NCBI GenBank assembly: GCA_964561145.1
Contig: CAZLNZ010000021.1
Coordinates: 1-37,678 of the forward strand
Source: RUG14300 sp964561145
Lineage (GTDB): Bacteria > Bacillota > Clostridia > Christensenellales > CAG-1252
Reading direction: 5' to 3'
Length of the DNA stretch: 37,678 nucleotides
Part shown: in pieces, positions 1 through 8,461 of the stretch
Position numbering within the stretch: the first letter of the stretch is position 1
How the letters are laid out: each line of letters opens with the position of its first letter
Translations under genes and position numbers: made by a program
Notes under the pieces: generated by a model
What the model saw: only the letters and a program-made list of their open reading frames with translations
Databases searched by the model: none
What the model was told of the DNA's origin: nothing

Positions 1-9
1 TACACTAAG

Positions 10-34
10 TTCCACACTTATTTACACTGTGGAA
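10..34. repeat. Short inverted repeat downstream of mnmA
   Basis: TTCCACA at 10-16 pairs with TGTGGAA at 28-34. It lies past the mnmA stop, where a terminator would sit, but on the minus strand no U-rich tract follows it. It could be a weak terminator or a chance hairpin; the region to its left is outside the window. Confidence 0.3.
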
Positions 35-101
35 TTTACTTTGGGAATTCACGTTTTTTTGGCTTTTTTTCGCTGTTTTAATTATTGCTTTTCTCTATAT
101 C

Positions 102-1190
102 TTATAGACTATCAGGAATAGTTTTATTCTCTATTACTCCTCCACCTATACATACATCTTCAATATAACAAACTGCATACTGCCCAAGAGCAACTCCTCT
201 TATGGGTTTATCAAAAATGATATCCGCACCGTTTTCAGTCTGTATCAGGGTTGCATCAAAGAGCGGCTGTCTATGACGTATTCTGCATAAAACTCTATGT
301 TCACCATTTCCTAATTCTTTTGTAATATAATTAAAATGATCGGTATGTACGCTGTTAGCATATAATTCACGACATTCTCCCTGATTAACAATAAGCCTAT
401 TGTTGAAAACGTCCTTTTCAACAACAAACCAAGGTTCGCCGTTTCCGCCGCCACCGATTTTCAAACCGTGTCTCTGACCTATTGTATAATAATATACTCC
501 GTCATGGCGTCCAACCTTCCTTCCGTTAAGATCCACTATATCCCCCTCTCGCATCGGGATATACTCCGATAAAAATTTTCTAAAGTTTCTCTCACCAATA
601 AAACAAATACCTGTGCTATCCTTCTTTTCAGAGGTTGATAAGCCGCATTCCCTTGCAATTGACCTCACCTCCCTCTTATCAGTTATATCACTTAAAGGAA
701 AAATTACATTGTTCAATTGAGAATTGGATAGCTGATTCAAAAAATAAGTCTGATCTTTATTCTCGTCCTTGGCACGAAGTAAATAATTATATTCACCTTC
801 CACCCTCAAGCCTGCATAATGACCGGTTGCAATAAAATCGGCACCAAAGCTATTTGCATAACTTGCAAAGGCATCAAACTTTATTACCTTATTACAAAGA
901 ACATCTGGATTAGGAGTTCTGCCCTTTGAATATTCATCGACAAAGAGTTTAAAAACTCTATCGTAGTATTCTTTTGAGAAATCAACAGTATAATACGGAA
1001 TACCCAGTTTATCGCTCACGCGACGTACATCTCGAAAGTCATCCTCTGCCGTACATGCTCCGTCAGCCTCGGTTTCATTCCAATTCCGCATGAAAAGACC
1101 GATCACCTCGTATCCCTGCTTCTTAAGTAAATATGCAGCAACGGAGCTGTCAACCCCGCCCGATAATCCTACTATAACCTTTTTACTCAT
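102..1190 (-). CDS. mnmA: tRNA-specific 2-thiouridylase MnmA
   Basis: MnmA activates U34 of Lys, Glu and Gln tRNAs with ATP and inserts sulfur received from a sulfurtransferase relay, in the cytoplasm. The N-terminal PP-loop GLSGGVDSS is intact. The nucleophile cysteine is in NPDVLCN and the second catalytic cysteine in STGICFIGER, followed by the C-terminal beta-barrel with GQYAVCY. From MSKKVIVG the protein is 362 residues, the usual length. An in-frame ATG 12 codons upstream (1226) is disfavoured because those codons precede the conserved beta strand and lie inside the upstream gene. The start overlaps the 3' end of the cysteine synthase gene by 8 bp, so translation is probably coupled. 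Pairing with cysK is sensible because cysteine is the sulfur source. Identification is secure. Confidence 0.96.
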   Translation of the reverse strand: MSKKVIVGLSGGVDSSVAAYLLKKQGYEVIGLFMRNWNETEADGACTAEDDFRDVRRVSDKLGIPYYTVDFSKEYYDRVFKLFVDEYSKGRTPNPDVLCNKVIKFDAFASYANSFGADFIATGHYAGLRVEGEYNYLLRAKDENKDQTYFLNQLSNSQLNNVIFPLSDITDKREVRSIARECGLSTSEKKDSTGICFIGERNFRKFLSEYIPMREGDIVDLNGRKVGRHDGVYYYTIGQRHGLKIGGGGNGEPWFVVEKDVFNNRLIVNQGECRELYANSVHTDHFNYITKELGNGEHRVLCRIRHRQPLFDATLIQTENGADIIFDKPIRGVALGQYAVCYIEDVCIGGGVIENKTIPDSL

Positions 1191-2082
1191 TATAAACTCC
1201 ACTTGATGTATATCTATCTCCGTCATCGGGCAAGATTATAACTATATCCCCCGTATGATACTCGGACAATTTCTTAGCTGCAGCTAATGCTGCTCCCGAT
1301 GATATTCCACAAAAAACTCCATACTTATTTTTAAGTTCCTTTGCATTTGAATAAGCTTCCTCGTCTGTTACGGCAAGTATTCCGTCCAGCTTTTCAACCT
1401 TTACGATACTTGGAACAAAATTAGCACCTATACCTTGTATTCTATGTTCGCCCCAATTACCACCTATAAGCACTCTACTATTCATGGGTTCTACGGCAAA
1501 GACCTTAACGTTTGACGAAATACCGCTAAAATATTCTTTGATACCCATTGCAGTACCACCGGAGCCAAGAGGCGAAATTATAGCACTGACAGATGGCAGT
1601 GCTGCAAGTATTTCAGGAGCAGTCGTCAAGGTATGAATTTCCTTATTATAAGGATTATCAAATTGGCAAGGCATATAAGCGTTCTCGTCTTTTGCTATTC
1701 TTTTTGCTTCATCAATCGCACCTTGCATGCCAAGTCTGGCATCGGTTAGCACAACCTCTGCAGAATAACTCTTCAGAAGACGAACTCTTTCTACGCTCAT
1801 ATTGGACGGCATTGTCAAGATAACACGTAAGCCAACCTCTCGTCCGACATACGCAAGACCGATCCCCATATTACCACTGGTTGGCTCCACTATCGTATCA
1901 CCCTTCTTGATAACACCGGCTTCAAATGCTCGTCTCAACATATTAAAAGCGGCTCTATCCTTAACACTTCCGGTAGGATTCACGCTTTCAAGTTTTCCAA
2001 ACACGCGACAATCATTAAATGCATTCAAGAACACTAACGGTGTTCCACCGATTTTTGCACTTATTATATCAAATTTACTCAT
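1183..2082 (-). CDS. cysK: Cysteine synthase family PLP enzyme (O-acetylserine sulfhydrylase)
   Basis: Fold-type II PLP enzyme that replaces the acetyl group of O-acetylserine with sulfide to give cysteine. The PLP lysine is in NPTGSVKDRA (K41). The substrate loop is EPTSGNMGIGLA, with Met where most family members have Thr. The phosphate-binding glycine loop is PLGSGGTAMG, and GISSGAA near the end is also conserved. The length of 299 residues is normal. A ribosome site AAGAGGT precedes the ATG by about 6 bases. The gene follows the 446-residue protein gene by 28 bp and overlaps mnmA by 8 bp, so the three are probably cotranscribed. CysK, CysM and cystathionine beta-synthase-like members are hard to separate by eye; general cysteine synthase is the safe call. 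Confidence 0.92.
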   Translation of the reverse strand: MSKFDIISAKIGGTPLVFLNAFNDCRVFGKLESVNPTGSVKDRAAFNMLRRAFEAGVIKKGDTIVEPTSGNMGIGLAYVGREVGLRVILTMPSNMSVERVRLLKSYSAEVVLTDARLGMQGAIDEAKRIAKDENAYMPCQFDNPYNKEIHTLTTAPEILAALPSVSAIISPLGSGGTAMGIKEYFSGISSNVKVFAVEPMNSRVLIGGNWGEHRIQGIGANFVPSIVKVEKLDGILAVTDEEAYSNAKELKNKYGVFCGISSGAALAAAKKLSEYHTGDIVIILPDDGDRYTSSGVYNE

Positions 2083-2110
2083 AAAAACCTCTTGAACAAA
2101 TCCTTTTGGG

Positions 2111-3451
2111 TCAATCTAAATAGTCATTAGTACTCAAATGAGGACGAAATTCTAACTTTAAATCTTTCATACTATAATAATAGTTCACAGAATTGCGTAC
2201 GATACAGCTCAAGTCCTTTTTCATCCACCCTGATACTAGATGTATAATATTGTCCGTCATCGCAAGAAGATGATGTTGCAACTCATTTTCAATAAATGGG
2301 CTAATTATATAATCAAAAACCAAAGTATCCTGTCTTTCCAGACTAGCACCAACGTTTAAACGATATCTTGTACAACTTGCACCCATGTGACTTTTATGAT
2401 AGGATATAGTGTAATAATCACTATGATGATAAATCGTTGAATAGTTCTCAATAAATGCAACAATGGATTTTATAACATTGCCTCTATTGTTATTGGTCCT
2501 AACACTAGACTGAAGCTCTTTTTCCGTCATCGGAGCAGCTAGGGCACATAAACCGGAGGGCTTAAAACAGAGAGAAAGCTTCTGCAAAAGCATCGGTGTT
2601 TTCTCGACAGAACAGTTAACCATTCCCAACGCAACCGCTAGTTGCTCATTGCTTATTAAATCATCGACAGCACAGCTAAATGGAGGACATGAATAAAAAC
2701 TTTCCATAATAGAAAGAACAACGGCGACCTTTATTTCCTCGTCACAGTAGTCAAAAAACCTAGTCTTTAGAGTGGTATAAAAAACATTCGCAATCCTTTC
2801 CTCGAATGACGCTTCTCTGTTTAAAAACTTATTTGCATCGTTAAATGAAGTGGTTACCAACCGACAATAATCATTCAGCTCTTTTCTTGATGAAGAATTG
2901 TTTGTTTTCTTAAATCGAGGAAGCCTTAAGCCTAATTCTGATCGAAGATTGCTTATGACTCTGAAAACGAAAAACTCATCTATATTTGACAACTCAATGT
3001 TAAAAGGTTGGTCATACAAATGTGTATCCTTTTCAAATTTTTCACAAAGATTTATGGCACACTCGAAAGATGTCAAACGAGAACCCGAGTTACTGCGATG
3101 AATATCAGATAAAAAATAATCAGAGTCATTTTCAAGAAGCCAATCATTGATTGCCTCGTGAACGACTCTCCCCTCTTGGGAAACCTCCAATACCTTAAAA
3201 GCAAAATCCAATGTTTTGAGATCAATAAAAAATTGTTTTTCACCGTCCTCGAGTTCAAACTTTTTATAAACAATCTCTTGAACAATAAAACCTCCGGCGT
3301 ATTTTAATCTGTCTTGAAATTCTGAAAAGGAGGGGATATTAAAAAGTCCGCATACTACTGTTTCGCTTACCCATACTTTGTTATATTTATCTTTGTATAA
3401 GGATATGGTCTTATCTAAAACAGTTATTTCAAAATGATTAAGCTTGTTCAT
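2111..3451 (-). CDS. Unknown 446-residue protein with possible RhuM/Bro-like N-terminus
   Basis: Not recognised as a whole. Residues 1-110 have a pattern reminiscent of RhuM or phage-antirepressor N-domains: a short strand, KVWVSETVVCGLF, a helix, then DLKTLDFAFKVLEVSQEG. That comparison is from memory and weak. The rest is mostly helical and soluble, with no signal peptide or membrane span, and with scattered cysteines (about 10) that form no clear metal site. A consensus ribosome site AAAGGAGGT lies 7 bases before the ATG, and a good sigma-A promoter lies at 3482-3510. It heads the probable operon with cysK and mnmA, so it could regulate sulfur supply or simply be carried along. Intact and certainly a real gene; function open. 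Confidence 0.8.
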   Translation of the reverse strand: MNKLNHFEITVLDKTISLYKDKYNKVWVSETVVCGLFNIPSFSEFQDRLKYAGGFIVQEIVYKKFELEDGEKQFFIDLKTLDFAFKVLEVSQEGRVVHEAINDWLLENDSDYFLSDIHRSNSGSRLTSFECAINLCEKFEKDTHLYDQPFNIELSNIDEFFVFRVISNLRSELGLRLPRFKKTNNSSSRKELNDYCRLVTTSFNDANKFLNREASFEERIANVFYTTLKTRFFDYCDEEIKVAVVLSIMESFYSCPPFSCAVDDLISNEQLAVALGMVNCSVEKTPMLLQKLSLCFKPSGLCALAAPMTEKELQSSVRTNNNRGNVIKSIVAFIENYSTIYHHSDYYTISYHKSHMGASCTRYRLNVGASLERQDTLVFDYIISPFIENELQHHLLAMTDNIIHLVSGWMKKDLSCIVRNSVNYYYSMKDLKLEFRPHLSTNDYLD

Positions 3452-3481
3452 AGCAAAAACCTCCTTTTTATAATTATTGAC

Positions 3482-3510
3482 ATTATAGCATAATTAGAAT
3501 TGATATTCAA
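3482..3510 (-). promoter_or_regulatory. Sigma-A promoter of the 446-residue gene / cysK / mnmA operon
   Basis: On the minus strand, -35 TTGAAT (3505-3510), a 17-bp spacer and -10 TATAAT (3482-3487) with an extended TGC just before it. The predicted start is about 7 bases downstream, leaving a leader of about 25 bases that holds the AAAGGAGGT site. Confidence 0.75.
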
Positions 3511-3521
3511 CCCTTATCTTG

Positions 3522-3557
3522 AAAAAGAGACCTCACTTAATTAAGTATGAGGTCTCT
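3522..3557 (-). terminator. Rho-independent terminator of the 1483-residue surface protein gene
   Basis: AGAGACCTCA (3526-3535) and TGAGGTCTCT (3548-3557) form a perfect 10-bp stem; the loop CTTAATTAAG is itself palindromic. On the minus strand a run of five T follows (3522-3526). It sits 34 bp past the stop of the surface protein gene. Confidence 0.85.
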
Positions 3558-3590
3558 TATTACTAAAATAAATCAATAGAACTATTTTGA

Positions 3591-6500
3591 TTATTTTTGA
3601 ACAACATCTATTCTACGGAAAGCATCCTCTAAAGCTTCCGATGAAAGCTCGGTGTAACCATACCATCCGTTATTGGAAACATTGTTGTTTGCAGCCTTGG
3701 CACTTACGCTATAATTGGCAGAACATCTCTCGACCTTACCGCCCTTCAAATATCCGACGAGAGCACCTGTATTGATTGCACTCTTTCTTCCACCGACTTG
3801 GATACCTACTATAGCTAAGCCCTTTGCTTCGGCAGAAATGTTCAATGACTCTATTGTAACTCTCTTGATAGTTCCTTCATTATAGCCTACTGCACCGCCA
3901 ATATCGAAGTATGCGTTTGCAAGATCGATTCCTGCCCAAGATTCAGAGACAGCATTAATTGAACCGTTTACCAAAGTAACCTTTGATATATCTCCGAGGT
4001 TCTTTCCCGCAATTAATCCTAAACCAACGGTTCCGTTCTTCTTAACATCAATGGAAATGTTTGCTATACGAACATTCGAAATTGTACCTTCATTATATCC
4101 GAACAAGCCTGCATATCCGTCATTGGTTCCGTTTATCTTCAAATTAGAGATTGAGTAACCGTTTCCTTTAAAGGACCCCTTAAACGGATGCTTTTCGGTA
4201 CCGATAGGATCGATTTCCGCATATTCCAAGTCAATATCCGCCATCAACTCAAAGTATACTCCGTCAGTGCTTGCAGCAAGTAATTTTTTGTTAATCTGCT
4301 TAACTAAATCCTTGAATTGAGTAGCATTAAAGATAAGGTAAGGAGCAGCCTTACTTCCGTTAGCACCTTCCACGTCCAAGAAACTCTTCAATTCGCCAAT
4401 CACGGTAACAACACCACCCTTGATTGAAGAACCGTCTGTTGCATAGACCTCAATCGAATAGTCACCCGATTTAAGATTGTATGCAAAATCATTGCTTATT
4501 GTGATGATTCCTTCATTATAACGGAATTGTGTAGGATAAATTTCCAATTCCTTACCCTTAGATAGGAACTTAATCTCAGAGAAGATCTTATCAGCCATAT
4601 CAACCTTAATTTGTAGGGGTTGGGTTCCAATTGCATTGAATGCATAAGAATCGTTAACCCATTGCATTTGTCCGTTGACGGTAACATTAATATCAAAGCT
4701 TGCCTTAGAGGTAACAACAGTGAAAGTCTTTGTGCCATATCCGAAGTTATCAAAGAATACTTTCAATCCGGTTGCAGTTTGTTCCCATTGTTCCTCCTCC
4801 AAACCCTCAACGGTAACAAAGCTTGCCTCTTGAAGATTCCAAGTATATAACTTTTCTCTTAACTCACCTTTGTTAAAGACTGTAGGCTCTGTATTCATCG
4901 TGGGAAGCGTGTTATTCTCAACAACAACCACCACGCTAACCTCATTATCGCAGCCCTTTATCTTAAAGGTGTACTCTCCGCTTTCCAAGCCATTCAGATA
5001 ATCACTGGATATAGAAAGATATCCTTCACGTTGAGAGAAGCCGCTTACGGTGCTTAAACCGTTTTCACAGCTCAATACAACTCCATCCGGTATCGAAGCA
5101 ATGAAATTTATATTCTCAGGATTTGCCTTATCATAAACGGCATACTTACTGTTTATGATCAAGATATTGCTCTTTGCAAATGTTATAGCTGCGTTATAAA
5201 CCGATTCACCACAGTAGATCGAAAGTTTTGTCTTGATTGCAGATACTCTTGCAAAAGCTTCAGGTTGAATTGTTGTACCCTTTACATATTCCGTAATATC
5301 ATTTGAACCAAGCTCAACTTTGGTAATTTGCTTACCATATAAATCCATATCAAGCACTAAGCTGTTTTGAGAGCCAATCAAATACTCATAAGAATTTGTT
5401 TTAAGCTTAGGTTGACGATTATCGACAACATTGACCACCAAGCTAGCACTCTCACCATTAGAGTAGCCTATGCTAAGTTTCAAGGAGTCTCCGCCATCCA
5501 ACTCGGACAAAGCACTTGAGTAGAGCTTAAAGCTTTGAGTTGCATTGCTATAACTCCAATACTTAGAATCAATACCGACAGATTCGATCTGATTGCCGTA
5601 CAAAGGCATGTTCCAAGAAGGTGTTGTCGCATTACCCTTATCGTAAACAACCGTTTCAAAGCCGCCATCGGGTACGATACTCTTATCTGATACTACATAA
5701 AGGTCAAGTTTTACATATCCCTTAGAGGACTCAAATACCAAAGTATTCGTTCCATAAGGGAGTTTCTCAACATAATTGGCGGATAACTCCAAAATACCGT
5801 TATCATATTGATATTCGGAGGAAGCGATAGGGGTTGTACTATTTGATAAACCGATAAATTTTGATGTATTAAGATTTACAAGGTAAATCACCTTATCGTA
5901 AGAACCCTTTTTATAGCTCTTTGAACTTTCCTCAACAGTAGGAACCTCGGGTGTCTTGATTACAGTAATTCTCTTAGAGAACTCCTTATTTACCTTGCTT
6001 GTAACTGTGATCACACTTGTAAACTCTGCCTCGGAGGTAGGAGAAATTCTAACCTTATTATCTTGAATAATCAAATTACCGTCACTGAGTTCATAGTTAA
6101 ATTCGTCCCATGAGATATTCTGCTTGCTGCCCTCGCTTGTGATGTTTTGTATATCCAAAGCGTAAGCCTCGAAGGTCGTAAGATAGAAATAGCTCGAACT
6201 CATGTAGATTGTTTCATCGTGGAAATAATCGTCGATTCCGTCTTTATTCTCGTCTATATTATGAGGTATATATTTGTATCCGAAAGTCTTTAAGGGCCAT
6301 TTCTTATTTACAAGGTTTCCGTTTGCGATATTAAACTTCCAAACCTTACCGTTGATACCCATATCCAAATAAACACCGGTTTCAACATAATAAGCAGGGA
6401 TGATGTTCATCTCGCCGTTCAAAATATGCCAGCCGTCCATTTCAAGACGCCCTGCTAAATCAAGATAGAATCCTACGCTTGCATCAACTGTTAAGCTTAC

Positions 6501-8042
6501 TATACCGCAAGCAGTGATTCCGATTTCATTATACAATCCGACTTTGTTTTCCATCGTTCCTTGAACGGAAACCGCACCCATATTAAAGGTGTCATCTATA
6601 TTAAAGATAGGTGCGACCTCATTGTCGACATAGGCAACACCGATTTCACATTCAACAACATTCTTAGCACTTGCTCCGACTCTTGCCTTTATATCACTCT
6701 TTACCTCAATACCGAGGTTTTCTACAATTTGTAACGGAGTTGTTCCGACAGGTATGTACCAGGTGGCGAAGATGTAGGGCTTTTCAGACTCGCTGGTTGT
6801 ATTGAGTGCATCACCTACAATTTGTGCTAAATCTGCAACAATTTGTTTAAGAGCAAGATTTGCTTCAGTATTATTGTCTTCGTCTGTGTTATCGAATTGG
6901 TAATCAAAGCCGCCGTCTACGGACAATGTTGTTTCCAACTCAAGATTGACGGAGGCATTAAATGCCATCGGATCCTTTTGGAAATTTACATCTGCAACAG
7001 GTGTAAGCTTATTTGCAATCTTAACGGTTACAACAGCATTCTTTGCACTCTTCAAGAACCCCTTTGCGGTAAATGTTACATTAAAGGTTGCATAAGAAGG
7101 ACTTCCCTGTTTGAAATTATAATCAAGCTTAAATGTGCAGTACTCGCCAACCTTAAACTCCTTTGAACCAAGTTGCTCACCGTATAAGTATTGAATTGCA
7201 CTGAGATAAACATCAGAAGTTTGGAAAGCTTTTAGCGTTTGATCTTCGTCAACGATAAAGCTGTCCTCTGTAATCTCAACATTCCTTTGGTGTACATTCA
7301 ATGTTTCATAAATTTCATCCGATTCTGCCTCCATTACGGTTGCAGTGTATACACCGTCAACAAAGGTATATCCGCTGTTGGCATCAACCTTATATGCGAA
7401 CGTATTATAACTTTGATCTGTATCTAAGAACTTGGGAGCTTCTTCCCCTCTTCTCGTTTGATAAATAAATACAGCATTGTCTTGGAAAACTTCTTCGACA
7501 CCGTTGATTGTCAGAATCCATCTATCATCTTGGTTTGGTATTTGTTTGACCGAGAAGGCTAAATCATGAAGATCAACAGTGTTTGCCTTCAGTTCATATT
7601 CGTCAGCTTCAGGTGCATCGACGATAAAAACAAAAGTCGAAAGCTCTTGATAGCCTTCCTCAACCAGAGATATGCTGCTAGACAAAGTAACACGGTAAGC
7701 TACACCGGCAAGCCAACTACCACTTTCTGCGATAAAGCCATAGCGACCTTGATCGTCCTTCTTATCTGAAAGCTTTACCGAAACGTTTTCACCGTTAGCT
7801 CTTACGCTAACATAACTATTGATGTCATTAATCTTATTTGCCGAAGTGAAATAGAAAACCTTATCTGTGGAGATATCGCGAATAACTTGATTGTCTTTTA
7901 CCGAGGCTTCCGCATTTGCAACGTTAGAGGGATCATCAGGGATATTGACGCTGAATACACCTGCAATTGCAAGAGCTACTACCACAACGAGAGCAACGAC
8001 AAGTACTCCGCTTATAGCTTTGATTGCTATACTCTTTTTCAT
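3591..8042 (-). CDS. Giant membrane-anchored surface protein with Ig-like modules and C-terminal GLUG repeats
   Basis: A 1483-residue extracellular protein. Residues 1-31 are a basic start plus a long hydrophobic helix (GVLVVALVVVVALAIAGVF) with no clear cleavage site, so it is probably an N-terminal anchor. The middle is a series of beta-rich Ig-like modules separated by NKG- and TYDK-type linkers, each about 80-100 residues. Around residue 597 DENKDGIDDYF resembles a thrombospondin type-3 or dockerin calcium loop. The last 230 residues hold GLUG-type units such as YAGLFGYNEGTISNV and GGAVGYNEGTIKRV, expected to build a beta-solenoid. No LPXTG, SLH or C-terminal membrane helix is present. 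A GGAGG site lies 7 bases before the ATG. Role (adhesion, glycan binding or envelope structure) is unknown. It resembles the protein at 25588-28707 in its Ig-plus-GLUG plan. Confidence 0.85.
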   Translation of the reverse strand: MKKSIAIKAISGVLVVALVVVVALAIAGVFSVNIPDDPSNVANAEASVKDNQVIRDISTDKVFYFTSANKINDINSYVSVRANGENVSVKLSDKKDDQGRYGFIAESGSWLAGVAYRVTLSSSISLVEEGYQELSTFVFIVDAPEADEYELKANTVDLHDLAFSVKQIPNQDDRWILTINGVEEVFQDNAVFIYQTRRGEEAPKFLDTDQSYNTFAYKVDANSGYTFVDGVYTATVMEAESDEIYETLNVHQRNVEITEDSFIVDEDQTLKAFQTSDVYLSAIQYLYGEQLGSKEFKVGEYCTFKLDYNFKQGSPSYATFNVTFTAKGFLKSAKNAVVTVKIANKLTPVADVNFQKDPMAFNASVNLELETTLSVDGGFDYQFDNTDEDNNTEANLALKQIVADLAQIVGDALNTTSESEKPYIFATWYIPVGTTPLQIVENLGIEVKSDIKARVGASAKNVVECEIGVAYVDNEVAPIFNIDDTFNMGAVSVQGTMENKVGLYNEIGITACGIVSLTVDASVGFYLDLAGRLEMDGWHILNGEMNIIPAYYVETGVYLDMGINGKVWKFNIANGNLVNKKWPLKTFGYKYIPHNIDENKDGIDDYFHDETIYMSSSYFYLTTFEAYALDIQNITSEGSKQNISWDEFNYELSDGNLIIQDNKVRISPTSEAEFTSVITVTSKVNKEFSKRITVIKTPEVPTVEESSKSYKKGSYDKVIYLVNLNTSKFIGLSNSTTPIASSEYQYDNGILELSANYVEKLPYGTNTLVFESSKGYVKLDLYVVSDKSIVPDGGFETVVYDKGNATTPSWNMPLYGNQIESVGIDSKYWSYSNATQSFKLYSSALSELDGGDSLKLSIGYSNGESASLVVNVVDNRQPKLKTNSYEYLIGSQNSLVLDMDLYGKQITKVELGSNDITEYVKGTTIQPEAFARVSAIKTKLSIYCGESVYNAAITFAKSNILIINSKYAVYDKANPENINFIASIPDGVVLSCENGLSTVSGFSQREGYLSISSDYLNGLESGEYTFKIKGCDNEVSVVVVVENNTLPTMNTEPTVFNKGELREKLYTWNLQEASFVTVEGLEEEQWEQTATGLKVFFDNFGYGTKTFTVVTSKASFDINVTVNGQMQWVNDSYAFNAIGTQPLQIKVDMADKIFSEIKFLSKGKELEIYPTQFRYNEGIITISNDFAYNLKSGDYSIEVYATDGSSIKGGVVTVIGELKSFLDVEGANGSKAAPYLIFNATQFKDLVKQINKKLLAASTDGVYFELMADIDLEYAEIDPIGTEKHPFKGSFKGNGYSISNLKINGTNDGYAGLFGYNEGTISNVRIANISIDVKKNGTVGLGLIAGKNLGDISKVTLVNGSINAVSESWAGIDLANAYFDIGGAVGYNEGTIKRVTIESLNISAEAKGLAIVGIQVGGRKSAINTGALVGYLKGGKVERCSANYSVSAKAANNNVSNNGWYGYTELSSEALEDAFRRIDVVQK

Positions 8043-8055
8043 AAATGCCTCCGTT

Positions 8056-8081
8056 TCCCTAAAATTAGGGACCTATTAGGT
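8056..8081 (-). repeat. Two adjacent palindromes in the leader of the surface protein gene
   Basis: TCCCTAA (8056-8062) pairs with TTAGGGA (8065-8071). Directly beside it lies the smaller palindrome CCTATTAGG (8073-8081). Both fall in the roughly 100-base leader between the promoter and the GGAGG site, only a few bases upstream of that site. They could form an mRNA hairpin affecting translation or an operator; there is no direct evidence for either. Confidence 0.45.
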
Positions 8082-8145
8082 TTTTGGGGACGTTAACCTT
8101 AACTTCCCGCTCAAAAAACACTACTTCATAATAGTATTTTTTCTT

Positions 8146-8174
8146 AGTATACCATATATTGCGAACGATGTAAA
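8146..8174 (-). promoter_or_regulatory. Sigma-A promoter of the 1483-residue surface protein gene
   Basis: Minus strand: -35 TTTACA (8169-8174), 17-bp spacer, -10 TATACT (8146-8151) preceded by an extended TGG. The leader to the ATG at 8042 is about 100 bases and contains inverted repeats. Confidence 0.75.
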
Positions 8175-8461
8175 GACTTTTCTTAAGAAATCTTTATCGT
8201 TCTTTGTTGAAAATTAATCTTCAATTCCTCGTTTTTCCTCTTTATATACTATGAAATAGCATTTAAAATAATTTCAAGCCATGAAAGCATGCACTGCAAG
8301 CATCAATTGTTATCACCTTCATATTTTAATAAGCGGTTCCTTATATATACAATCCTAAACCGATATCATATATTCCTAAAATAACTTTCAAAAAACAATT
8401 TTCATCAATATAATTCGACCATAATAGTATTAAGCTCGGCATCTCGGACAATAATTACACA

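Larger units (their letters stand above)
8043..8461. other. 419-bp divergent intergenic region between surface gene and ger operon
   Basis: Contains the surface gene promoter (8146-8174) and its leader hairpins on the minus strand. On the ger side the sequence is very AT-rich. CATAATA at 8420-8426 resembles a sigma-G -10, and GTATT at 8427-8431 upstream of GGACAATAAT (8446-8455) resembles a poor forespore promoter; neither is convincing. No open reading frame or RNA gene was recognised. Confidence 0.6.

Noticed and set aside
8420..8455. Sigma-G or sigma-F promoter for the ger operon
   Set aside because: CATAATA (8420) lacks a matching -35, and GTATT/GGACAATAAT has poor spacing and -10; not strong enough to list as a feature.
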